Source: Acephala macrosclerotiorum
Lineage: Eukaryota; Ascomycota; Leotiomycetes; Helotiales; Mollisiaceae
Assembly: GCA_014904845.1 (NCBI GenBank)
Contig: MU119371.1
Coordinates: 55,829 to 119,828 of the forward strand
Direction of reading: 5' to 3'
Length of the DNA: 64,000 bases
This document shows positions 47,365 to 58,129 of the stretch, in pieces. The notes under the pieces were generated by a model. It had not been told where the DNA came from. It worked only from the letters and a program-made list of their open reading frames with translations, and searched no databases. Each line of letters opens with the position of its first letter. Positions within the stretch are counted from its first letter, which is position 1. Both the position numbers and the translations under genes were made by a program.

Positions 47365-47422
47365 GCTGGGACTGGACTGGAACTGGAACTGGGACTGGGA
47401 CTGGGACTGGGACTGGGACTGG
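47365..47422 (+). repeat. GGGACT minisatellite
   Basis: The hexamer CTGGGA (GGGACT) is repeated about seven times exactly, preceded by GGAACT variants. It lies about 830 bases upstream of the Jsn1-like start codon. Confidence 0.9.
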
Positions 47423-49450
47423 CGAAGATGGCGTGAATAGAATATGGAGGAGGATAGATGGCCAATTGCAGGATCTGACGAGGAGTATTTTCTGGTCTCT
47501 TTGCCCTGGATCAATTGTTCTTTTCGTCCTCCTCTCAGTCTCGCGTGCGTGCCCTTTTCTTAGGCGTCTTCACCCTGCGGCTCGTCTCTCCGGTGCCTCG
47601 TTGGTGCAGTTGATTCTCCTGTGGCCTCTGCACTCTGCACTCTGCACGCTGGGCTGACACAACCCGGTCGTGTTTCAAGATCTCTTTTTGGTGAAAGCGT
47701 GCTGTGCTGGTCCGTCCAGCTGCATCCTGGACTGAAAGACGATCAACCGCAGGCACACGCGCCAATTGATTCACAGCGACCGATGGGAAAAACCAGGATA
47801 CGAGGATGGGTACGGTAAATACTTAGTGGTATCTGCAGTGCGGTGACCGCCATTCATCCAGACGAGGCCATTCAGAGATCACCATGTATTTTTATCCCTA
47901 GTCTACCTACAACCGACAGCCTGACTTCGGATGACATGAACACTTCATCGCTTCTATCCACAGAAAAGGAGAGACTCGACTACGACTGGAGACGAAGAGC
48001 CACAAAACACGCTGGTTGGCAGTTTCATCTTTCCATGATTCGACGCCTGTTCCTGTCCATGTTTGTTCTCCATGCCCTGCCATGGCCTGTTACTTGTTCC
48101 ATCATGCAGATCTAAAATAATCGCACTGTTCTTCTGAAAATAGTTTACAAATAAACAGCTCGCCGCAGCATGACATTGACTCCGCCGCAAGTCGATTTTG
48201 GGGATATCATCCCTGGGTCTCAAGTAAAAGAGGCCAGATAAATAAGCAGGACGGTGGGCCTTCTAGAAGGTGTCTCCAAATCCCCAATTCCTGAAGCAGC
48301 TATTTTGCTTGGACGTTTGACTTAAATATATGGGACGACGAGTGAGGCTGATGTGGGAGTATATATGAGCGTAAGTGCTGACGATTGTTTGAACCTACAG
48401 CGTCACCAATTGATCCAGATAAACTGAGCTACGAGAATGCCATCGGTCTTGATACCGGGGTATACTGATTTAGAACTCAGCCATGATTGAGGCGATCGTG
48501 AGTCGTGGACTTTCTCTTCGCATGATTCTTCGCGAGCTTCGCCTTGCGGAATACGAATTGTTTCGATGACGAAACTGGGCTTGGACAATACGAAGATTCG
48601 CCGTAAACATTCTCATCGACTTGCCTGTCTATAAACACTCCCATATGTTGTCGTCGCCATCGCATTGGATCCCCAGCTTCTCCTCAATCTACCAGGCACA
48701 ATCCGATAGAGGTATGACGTGGAAATGCTTTCTCATCCATATGGGGAGCCTCCAATCCTTCCACGTTCCAACTTAATGATCCCATTAGGTTCAACGCCCA
48801 AATAGGAGAGACATACCTCGACCGGGCTCTTGCATTTGATGATACAGTACCTCAATTGGCCCAATTCGCACTGATTGGTACTCCTCAACGTGACGTTCTT
48901 TCAGCTGCAGACGGTGGTGCGGGCATCCTATTGCTCTGATTGATGCGACGCGAGCAGATCTGTAAGTCTGAAACGTTAGCGCGAAGGTAAGAAATGCAAG
49001 TCGAGCCGTAGACTCGGCAAAGATACTGTGAGTCTGGTGGAGAGGTTCGAGGTGTCGAATGTGGAAAAGATGCATAAATTGCACAAATGCATCTATCTCA
49101 GCGTAGTTATGAAGCATTTGAGACGGAGGTCACGATACTCTGCACAAAATGGATCCATGTGGGAATGGGAGAAACGACATTTAAAAGTTGTGCACAACCC
49201 AATCGGGAAATTGTGCCTGCTTATGCAAGTGCAAGCCCTCCTGAATAAGCACACGTGATGATCGCTCTTCCCGCTTTCGGCTATCTCAATGTCGGTCACA
49301 TCCATCCCCGTCGCACCGCATCCCCTGCAACTTTTCTCTCCCACGTCAACACCACCGACATCGAGAGTTCCAGACCGAGCCGCGCATAAGGACGAGAACC
49401 GCCTGAACCCTCTTCTTGACGGCTTCGTCCTTATCAAGCTACACGTTAAC

Positions 49451-51453
49451 ATGGCAGAAGAAGGCGAGGATATCGAGATGCGAACGGAGGATGAGCCCAC
49501 GAGGCTAGAGGGCGAGAATACACCAGCGCAAACAGAAGAGCAAGCAGCAGAAGAAGAGGACTCCGAAGATGGCAGTGGAAGTGGCAGCGACAGTGAATCA
49601 GAGGAAGAACAAACAGAATGGCTAGCAACAACCCGCGAACGTCGCGCAACAGCCGGAAACCGCCTCGCGAACCTCCTCCAACAAGAAGACCCCGACGATG
49701 AACTCGAGCTCCTCTTCGCAGAAGCAGACGATGACGCCGGATTTGAAGATGACGCCGCAGATTCAGACGTCCAAATGGACTCCTCAGACGATGACGAAGA
49801 CCAAGGCCCAGCAGCAGGAGACGACGATTTTGAAGGCGAGAAAGAATTACAGCGGAAAGAGAAAGCGGAGAGAGCGAAGAAGAGGAAATTAGAAGGTGGC
49901 ATGCCGAAGATTTTCAAAAAGAGGGTTAAGATTGATCCTACGATTTCTCAAGCGCCGCCCCCAAGACCGAAGAAGAAGTCTGAGAGGACGAGTTGGATTC
50001 CAACAGCTGAAGATGCGCCGACAAGAGCTTCGCAGAGAGGGACGACGAAGCAGAGTAAGCAGCAGTTACATATGCAGATGGTGGATAGGGAGGTGAAAAG
50101 GTTGAAGCAGTTAGCGAATATGGAGAAGGCGGCGGCGAAGAAAGAGGCTGCGAAGAAACCGGCTTTGACACAGGAGGATAGGTTGAAAGAGGCTGCGAGG
50201 GTGGAGAAGGCGAATTCGAAGAGTTTGAGTAGATGGGAGCAGGCAGAACAAGAGAGAGAGGAAGAGCAGAGGGCAAAGTTGGCTGCGTTGCATGATAGGA
50301 CGTTAGAGGGACCTGTGATTACTTGGTGGAGTGGTATGGCGGAATGGGTTGGTGGGAAATTGAAGAAGGTGGGGAAGAATTTAACGATTGAGGAGAAAGA
50401 AAAGCCTACAAGAAAGAGGAAAGCTGCTGAGATGGAGGAGTCGGAGAGTGGGTCTGTTGCGCCTACGGCTGAAGTAGGTCTGTTGAATGCTGAGAAGCCA
50501 AAAGAGGATGCTTCAAAGGATCATCGAGACTCTGTAGTGGAAGCTGGTCCATCTCATTCAGACCAGGCACGTCGAGATTCCGCCACAGGGCCTGGCCCGT
50601 CAAATCCAAGCCAAACCCACCAACCAGAGTCAAAGTCACATGTTGTATCACCGACGGAGAATGAAAAAGCGGAAGCGCCCTCAGCACCAAATCCCACCCC
50701 GCCGCCTGCAGAAAACCTACCACCACCTGCCGAGCCTGTGCCACCACCTGCCCCCCCCAAACCTACTACTATTGTCCACGCTCCACCAAGATCTTCTGTT
50801 CTCGCACCCCCAGCAGGTCTTCCTTTGACCGCGCCACCTCCACCGTGGAATATGCAACAAGCACGATCTCCATACGTGTCTACCCCTCCTGTCCTCGATG
50901 GATCTGCTCCTGTTCCTGGCTTGGGCTACAACTTCCCTCCTCCAAAAGCACCATCGACCACAGTCCCATTCGCACTTAATCCTAATCCACCAGCTACACC
51001 AGTCGTGCCCGAAGGACCACCACCGCCACCTGCTGTCGAGCATGGAGCCGTCAACTACCTGATTCTGGAAAATTTTGACGAGACACTTATCAAAGACAAG
51101 AATGTACAAACACAAATCTTGTTTAACAGGAAATTCGTCAAAGTTCCAAGTATGTCCCTCTCACCACTTCCTTCTTTCATTGCTAACAAAACACAGGATC
51201 CAAAGCCTCTCATGAACTCTGCGCCATCACAGGCTATCCAGCCAAATACCGCGACCCAAGCACTGGACTCCCATACTGTAATCAATACGCATACAAAGAG
51301 ATCCAGAAGCTGAAGAAGGGAGAGTATCGATGGAGTAAGCTCGTTGGTGCGTATGTTGGATTGGGTACTTACGCTGCGAGGGGTGTTCCAGATCGCTTTA
51401 GGGAGGCGTTGGTTAAGCCTCAAGGTGTGGGTGTTGGTGGAGGCTCGGCATAA
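49451..51453 (+). CDS. SWC2: SWR1 complex subunit Swc2 (YL1/Vps72 family)
   Basis: Swc2 is the histone H2A.Z-H2B binding subunit of the SWR1 remodeller, which replaces nucleosomal H2A by H2A.Z. Exons 49451-51149 and 51197-51453 give 651 residues. The N-terminal YL1 domain shows ATTRERRATAGNRLANLLQQE, an acidic stretch (LLFAEADDDAGFEDDAAD) that would hold H2A.Z-H2B, and KRVKIDPT. A basic coiled region, a Pro-rich linker and the YL1_C domain (CAITGYPAKYRDPSTGLPYCN, then YKEIQKLKKGEYRWSKL) follow. I chose the ATG at 49451 (ACATGGCAGAAG) because conserved acidic YL1 sequence starts there; an in-frame start codon 54 codons earlier would add a sequence without conserved features. The intron has a GCTAAC branch. 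Confidence 0.93.
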
Positions 51454-52288
51454 GAGCGATCTAGGAGCAGAAGAGTTGTCGATGATGACTTGTATGAATT
51501 GTAATGATGTTATGTACATAGGTTTGGGTTGCTCACTTGCATAGCGAAAGTTGTATAGCTACGAGGCTTGGATCGGCGGTTTGATGTCCCAACTTTACCC
51601 GCATGTATCAGCTTACTTCTTTTCTTTTCTTCTGCTATTGAGTTAGTCTGCTGCGAAATTTTTGGTTCTCGTCCTAGTTCTGGCCGAGTTGCCTTCTCCA
51701 TAACTCATTGTTTGAGGCAAAAGCAGTCCCTATTCCTTAGCTAAAGACTTGACAAATAGAGGTACATTTGAATGTAGAGCGAAATATTCGGTGCGGGCAA
51801 ACTTCATCAACTTCTCACTCAGCCACTCACATCAGTCCTTCCACCCGCGTGGCCAGCTTTTATGTTTGATCGACCTCGCTTCAATCCATAGGGCTTCTTG
51901 CCACTTTTGCCGTTTGTGCTTGATATCGATGAGGGGTTCTCGTCTAGGTATCTTCGTCTCTTTTGAGATTTGGAATACGCGTACTTGAGGCGTCAAAACC
52001 ACAGGATGAAAATGGAGTACGTTGTTCACGCCCCCGATGTCTTTGCATAAGCATACAAAGAAGTTGGGTCACTTCCCATCTAAAGGCGCTTCTTGATTTT
52101 GCGATTCATTCCGCTCTGCAACTTGTAAGCAGAGTCGAGGCGCCGATTCATCAAAGTCATTGAGCAGTTGGGTCATGGCAAAACAGGACTGACTCGTATT
52201 TGAACACTTGCATTGTCTACCGTTCTGGCTCAATCCTTCGCATTATCCATTCCAGTACCTGTCTTACGCCAAATCGAAGACCCTCCAC
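51454..52288. other. Convergent intergenic region
   Basis: Between SWC2 and the second cysteine-rich secreted gene. No further gene supported. Confidence 0.45.
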
Positions 52289-52725
52289 TCAATAATCGTC
52301 ATCATCATCATCACCCTTCAGGCAACAAGTCCAGCAGTCTTCCTATCATTCACAGAATCAGTCAACAGCTTAATCTTCTCCCCACTTCTCCATAATACTT
52401 TCTGAATTGGTTGCTATAACCGCTGGACGTTAGCAATTGAATTCAGTAATTCGGTTTTTTATTCTTTGGGAGAGGGACTCAGGAATGGGGGAGGGCAGTG
52501 TGGTTCCGCAGGAAAGCATGCCGTCCAGCAAACCTTCATGGTGGTCATCTCGTGGGAAGTCCGGCTCTTCATCTTCTTTTGCGATGAGTGCGTGATGTGA
52601 GGCTTATTGTTGTTGAGCTTGACGGAGATGAGGACGTTGACGTCGTTTGGCGCTGGGGCAGGCGCGGCGTATGTGGTCGCGAGCAGTCCGATGCATGCTG
52701 TGAGGGAGATGGAGAAGTGCTTCAT
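52289..52725 (-). CDS. Second member of the six-cysteine secreted family, possibly broken splice donor
   Basis: The coding start MKHFSISLTACIGLLATTYA is a signal peptide, followed by DVNVLISVKLNNNKPH, parallel to DIEVLVAVKVADTQQTP in the gene at 18732. Cysteines then follow the family spacing: VCWTACFPAEPHCPPPF. By comparison the rest lies in two more exons: 52413-52399 (QPIQK, 15 bases like DPTQQ in the relative) and 52342-52289 (EDCWTCCLKG plus an Asp run, ending Tyr-stop). Exons 52725-52483, 52413-52399 and 52342-52289 total 103 residues in phase 0. The expected first donor at 52482 reads CTGAGT, not GTGAGT. Unless another donor is used, the mRNA would read on to a stop at 52459 and yield 88 residues lacking the last three cysteines. 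It may therefore be a recent pseudogene. Confidence 0.6.
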
Positions 52726-54327
52726 TTTCAATTTCTGGATGTTTGAGAGTTTGGGGTTTGGATTATTTGATAGGAGGTGCGATAGTGTCTTCATTGTAGT
52801 GTTCTGGGGAGCTTTTTGTGCTTCTCACCGACACAATAGTATTGTCTCAAAGGCGAAGCTCAAGGTAAGCACATCACCTCATGATCAAGTACAGCGGGTT
52901 CAGTTGAGCGCCCTTACAACAGTGGACGCGATTAGTAGCCCAACTCGATGCATTGATCGTGCCATTCGAGCATATATGGAAGTTGCTTGAAGTTCTATTT
53001 ACGTATCTCGCATCTTGTTGAGTTGGCGGGGTTGATAGGTATTTCGTATGTGCGAAACATACCTATTCTGGAGGAAGCGTGGTGAAGACCTTCATAGACA
53101 TGGCTTTGTCATTCAAAGCTGAAGTTTTGAAGAGAGCTGGAAAATGAAGGCTTGCATTACCCTGCTCAATGTTTATGCTTTGGTGTTGAGACTTGCAGCA
53201 GCATGCGCGCGTCGAGATCTTCTGAGCTACCAAATGGTATCGCAGCTTGGAGAAACTTCAACTCCTATCATCTTGCCAGGAGAACGTTTAGGACTGTATT
53301 CGGGTACATGTGCTCTCAATATTCGTCGTTCATATCGACATCCTTGCATCCCTCTCGCAATTTCTGCTTGCAAGTTCGCTCATCTTTCCTCGTCACCTTC
53401 GCCCATTCGGCTTCGCGCATTCACTCCATCCCAATTTATAGATGTCAGACAACTCTTCTAAGCAATTATCATCTCTGAGGGTCTCTGGCTGAAATTGATA
53501 AACTTACCTGTTTCTCAAATCCATGTCATGCTGTGCATCCATTCGCAACACTGCACTCCACGATCTCGGAGGTCATCTCAGTACCCCTCATTCACAAACA
53601 TCCTCCTCAGTCCACATTCATTCTCACGCAATACCCTCGAACCACCACCGCTGCGCATAGGATAGCAGCATATGGCATGATGGCGAAAATTAACAGGAGA
53701 ATTATGGAAGGGACCATTGATCGAATCGTTTTGATTGCCATTTTGTTTGTCTTGGCGTTTCTAGGGGGGTTGATGCACTAGGAGGAACTTGCTGCTGGTT
53801 CTGATTTTTCTGGCCGCGTTCTTGCTTATTTGAATTAACAGAATCTTGAGCTCGTACTTGTACTTGATTTATATCTCAATTTTTGCAGATCCATCGTTGT
53901 TGATTTTGAAGCGGCGTTCGTGTTGCAAGGCCTCGTCACCACGGAGGCCGGATTGGCGACATTTCTTGGTGTGTACGTGATGAGATTCAAGTTTGCATCC
54001 ATTTGAAGGATCATCACCCCTGCTTGAGATCATGATCTTACAGGTGGCTTTTTTATGCTTAGATCTGGATCTAGGCTGCATCTTGGTAGAGTTGTAAGTT
54101 TATTCAGGAGTGATTCAGGGTTTAAAATGGGGCATAGTCGAAGCGAGCCCAGTCTGGGAGAGGTATTTTGGAGGCTGCTTTTTTCTTGTTCATTCGAGTA
54201 CGAGAATTATGATTTCTGATCAAAAGTTCGAATTCTATTCTCCTCCGTCTATCTCAAATGCAAGTCACGATCTACTTTTAAGGTCGCCGTCCCGCATCGC
54301 TGCTGTCCTGAGTCTATTCTCGGTCTT
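52726..54327. other. Intergenic region without supported genes
   Basis: 1.6 kb. Short frames at 53144-53461 (a signal-like start) and 53533-53781 (one hydrophobic segment) have no conserved features. A minus-strand frame at 53869-54081 is basic and also unrecognised. Confidence 0.4.
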
Positions 54328-55541
54328 TCAAGGCGCAGCGCATTTTCCGCCCTTGCAGACCAGATTGTCCGAACAATCGTTAGCTGTCGTGCAGGAAGCA
54401 CCTGAATTGCACATCAGAAGGTGGTCTATATCTATGGACGACGACTTACAGAGACAGTGGCCTGCCCAAGTACATCCTCCACACTTCGATCCGACGCAAG
54501 TCAGACTTCCATCACAGTCATCCGCGGTATTGCAAGAAGCACCTGTTCTAATTAGACACAATATGCAGGTTAACTGTCTCTGACTTACCCGCACAATGGC
54601 CAGTCCAGGAGCAAGGCGTACAACTCGCAGCAGGTGGAGACGTCGAAGTAGGCTTGCTTGTTGAAGTCGGCGGAGTCGAGACAGTTCCACTTCCAATTTT
54701 CTGGATCAATTCGTCACCCAGAGCTTGGATGCTGCTCTCAAACTCATTCACGGAGCCGGCATTCCATTTAGCACTGGTACCAGGTACCGCATCGTCGCCG
54801 GTGAAGGCGATGTACAATACATCCGTCTGACCATGGCCACTGTTTCCATTCACGCTTGTCCCGAAGCAGAGAGTGGCCATCGAGATCGACGCTTCTCCAA
54901 CCATCGGCTTGGCTCCATCATCACCATTCTCATCTCCCCAGATGCCATAGAACTCCCAACTGTCAGCCTCTCCTCATATTCTCATGATGCTACTCACCAT
55001 CTTATCCCCACAAACAACTGCCATCAAACTCAACGGCTTCACACCCACACTCCTCGGATCAAAATTCACATACCCAGCCTTCGTCCCTACATTCCCAAAC
55101 ACAACATATGGATGAACGAAAGCATTCAAATCGCTTACTCCTTGTCCATAGCTAGCAACGGTGTCCATGAATGAGGTCTGGCTTTGGGTATCGGTTGACG
55201 AGCCGCAGCGACCGTCGTTACCGGGGCCGTTTTGAAGGCCGTCGCAGTCGATGTCCATGTCTGCTAGGGAGCCGCCGGTGCCTTGCAGATAGATGACGTC
55301 GTAGTCGGAGAGGTGGTCGCCGCAGTATGAGAATGCTGGAGAAGTTAGTTGGGAAAGGAGGGAGGTGAGGGGAGGTACTGTTGGATCCTTCATCTGTCGC
55401 GTAGAACCCAGTTTGAAGTTTGTTGCTGCAAGAGCCTTTATTATTGATGCTGTTGTAAAAGTTTTGGATGTTGGTTGGGACTTCGCGAGCGAGAGAAATT
55501 TGAATGGCCAAGGTGGCGAGGAGAAGTTGAGATGGACGCAT
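54328..55541 (-). CDS. Secreted GH75 chitosanase with tandem C-terminal cysteine modules
   Basis: GH75 enzymes hydrolyse beta-1,4 links in chitosan, the deacetylated chitin of fungal walls. Exons: 55541-55379, 55335-54998, 54952-54589, 54542-54450 and 54401-54328, for 343 residues. A signal peptide (MRPSQLLLATLAIQISLA) precedes the catalytic domain, with YLQGTGGSLADMDIDCDGLQ carrying the acidic residues typical of GH75, VFGNVGTKAGYVNFDPRSVGVKPLSLMAVVCG, FYGIWGDENGDD and VGEASISMATLCFG. A Thr/Ser/Pro linker then leads to two cysteine modules. The first is GASCNTADDCDGSLTCVGSKCGGCTWAGHC; the second is ASCTTANDCSDNLVCKGGKC. Each is encoded by one exon and the introns fall at the same place. The modules may bind carbohydrate; this is inference. 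An acceptor 14 bases beyond the branch point is needed before FYGIWGD. Confidence 0.9.
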
Positions 55542-56122
55542 GTTGTCGTTGAATCAAAGCCAATTCAAGTGAAGAGCCACTGTCGATTCATCCTGAGGTC
55601 GAAAGCTTTATGCATCGCCCTGGTCCAACTTTCCTTGCTGCGGACATCACCGAAGTGAGTATTACTTCTTGTATCCACTGAGACCTGAGGACCTCGTGCA
55701 TTCGAGCAACCCGAAAATGAGATTTTAGGGCTGAGCACTTTGGAAAACATTTTCACTTGGCAAGTTTCAAGGTTGTGATACGCCAAAGATATAATGGGGC
55801 TGAAAAAAATGGCGAGAAGCCTCGGCTTGTACGACCCGACTTTGCGCAGCTCATCTAAAATGAAATTGGATTGATGAACTTAGATTCCACGTTGCCAAAA
55901 GATAACTTAGCCTGAATCAGGTGGATGCCCGAGGCTGCAGGCGTCGGGAACATTTATCCATCGACGGCCGCTTCGGTTCGAGGCGCGGAAAAGGGGTGCG
56001 CTGTGCGTATATCTTGAACATGAAAGGCCCCTTTCCAGGAGGACTAGATACTAAACGCATCAAACTCCAGATACCAGATAATGCATTCTAGTGAACAATA
56101 CGTGGTGACTGTAGCCATCCTA
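55542..56122. other. Intergenic region
   Basis: Promoter of the chitosanase gene plus the 3' end of the membrane protein gene on the same strand. Nothing else. Confidence 0.45.
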
Positions 56123-57241
56123 TTATATTGTCTCTAAAATCAGATCCTCGACCTGTGCCTGTCTCCTAGCCCTCTCATCATACCAAATCTGCCTTTCAAG
56201 GGCCAATTGGTACTTTACAAATATAACAGTAATTGCTCCCCAGATTGCTCCCCAGAAAAAAGGAATGACCCAACCAAGCTGCTTCATGTTAGTCGGTAGA
56301 GGCCAGGTTGCATTCGCCGAGAGAAATGAAAACTTACCACGTATCCAACACTCCTTTCGGCTTTGAGGACGAAAATTACAGTTGTACTTCCAATAAATAC
56401 TGCGGGTACCGACCAAAAGAGCGACAAGAAAATAAGAAGTCGTCTGAAGTGAGCACTAGCCTGGTATCTTTTATCCAATCGTTCTCGATATGCAGTCCCG
56501 CCTCCTCCATCGACCGCCGTTACATCCTCAATAATCAGATATATTGCTGGGCGCATTTCCCCTTTCCGTGGTATCGATGACAGACGTACAGGAGCTTTGA
56601 TACCCCTCAGATATAAAAAGTCCAGGACGAGAAGTTCAAGGCCTGTCATGAAAACAAAGGCAGGCGCAACCATCGCAAGTAGTCGAACTTCTGGCTTTTC
56701 AGGAATACCGCCAATGATGACTAGAGTGATGATGACTATCAGGGATAGAGAGAGTAAATACTGAAATGAATCCATCTAATTGCTCATGAGCGCAGCCATT
56801 GAAGCTAGGGCCCGGAGAAGTGCTTACATAATACCATTTCGAGCCACTGACTCGACAAGTTGAGCTTTTCTTGCCCAGGACCCACAGTCTCTGAAAATAT
56901 TCAAATATGCATGTCCCTGCGAGAGTTGCTGATATGATGTTATAAACTTTCACATCAGTATCGTCTCTGCAAGGGGACAAGGGAGGGTAGCTAACCAGTG
57001 TTGTGGTCTAGGCCGCTTTCTTTCCAAAGAACAAAATAAAGGACAATTGGAATAATCATCGAATCCAACAAGACTCTGACCCAAAAGAATACGATTCGCA
57101 ATTTCTTCGTGTGAAGCTCATATTGAAGCTCAGGAAGCTCACTGAATCCTGCCCCCAAATCTGCTTAGGGATAGGCACGTGCCATAACTTCGTCCTTGGC
57201 AATGAGTTGTTTTGGGAAGGCTTAAGAAAGATCCTCTCCAT
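56123..57241 (-). CDS. Fungal multi-pass membrane protein of unknown function; apparent frameshift in exon 1
   Basis: Exons: 57241-56996 (with a frame problem), 56946-56828, 56760-56338 and 56278-56123. Hydrophobic segments: SMIIPIVLYFVLW, VYNIISATLAGTCIFEYF, YLLSLSLIVIITLVIIGG, LLAMVAPAFVFMTGLELLVLDFLY, LLIFLSLFWSVPAVFIGST, and a last one (WVIPFFWGAIWGAITVIFV). The layout resembles uncharacterised fungal membrane proteins; I cannot name a domain. The first frame (MERIFLKPSQ...PKQIWG) and the frame carrying FSELPELQYELHTKKLRIVFFW differ by one base, and the change lies at a run of five C (57152-57156). Either one base was lost there, by mutation or sequencing error, or an upstream exon joins at the AAGCAG just before. 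Later junctions are in phase. Confidence 0.6.
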
Positions 57242-58129
57242 ACTTGCACTCTCTTGGGTTCAATCTATAGCAGTTCAGTGCTGAGGATTAGCTTCACTTG
57301 AAACAGCCTTGGTCTTTGGGTTGATCGACTTCCGGGCGCATGAATATGGATCCATGGGAGAGGTGACGACGACCCGGCAGGTGGCGTTCGTACTAACGGA
57401 GCGTCCCCCCACGCTTCACATCCGAGTCTGCTGCACAAGGCCGGCCGGTCCGAGCATGACCCCATGAAAACAAGTCTTCTCTTTAACACAACACCACAAG
57501 CCAGAACGGTTTCAAATACCACAAAACTGCAAAATGGAATGAAACAGCTTCTTCTCTATCTGGGAGTATTTTTATTTTATTTTTGTAAAATTTTAAAGGT
57601 GTCGAAATTGGCTGTTGAATAGGGTGTCTCGAGTGCACGCTCGCTAATTAGTGCGGGTTTTTTTGGTCCAGTGGGAGCTACCCCGCTACGTACTAAGAAC
57701 AGAGCCCTTTAATTGTTAAACATCGCCCAAAAGAGATATTCTGGACAGGTGATTGGGCAGACCACTCGGATTTTCGACGGAATTTGGACGTATCTGCTCT
57801 CGCGTAATAATTATAAGGCCCTGTAAGGTTACTTCATACCTGGAACACAAACCTTATCTCTGTCTTGTCCCGTGATAAGGGGAGACAGAACTCACCTTAC
57901 CAGGCACAATTAGGCGTCATTACCCCTCTTATCAGGACACAACTGATCTTCGCATCAAACGATCCATGTGGGATAATCTACAAGTGCCTGAACCTCACGT
58001 ACTTTCAATACCTGCACCTTCTGGCACGGGATACATCTACTGTGGTCAGTGATACTCGGGCGGGCGACTACTAGGTCTACGACCCATTCATCACTCTAGA
58101 CCCCGAGTCCTTCGACACTATACTTCGTA
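57242..58129. other. Intergenic region
   Basis: Between the divergent membrane protein gene and a broken regulator gene. An AT-rich stretch lies around 57540-57600. No supported gene. Confidence 0.4.

Larger units (their letters stand above)
46541..49450. other. Long divergent intergenic region
   Basis: 2.9 kb between the Jsn1-like gene and SWC2. The first kilobase is low-complexity leader-like DNA with a trinucleotide run and a GGGACT minisatellite, probably a long 5' leader and promoter of the Jsn1-like gene. From about 47.8 to 49.2 kb I see no supported gene. Confidence 0.5.

Noticed and set aside
49289..49450. Upstream in-frame start for SWC2
   Set aside because: The extra 54 codons are Pro/Thr-rich without conserved sequence; the ATG at 49451 directly precedes the YL1 acidic start.
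53144..53461. 105-codon frame with a signal-like N-terminus
   Set aside because: A second overlapping frame of the same length is equally open, there is no cysteine pattern or family match, and the tail is random in composition.
57265..57522. 85-codon minus-strand frame upstream of the membrane protein gene
   Set aside because: No conserved content; it could at most hide a 5' exon, which I could not join in phase.
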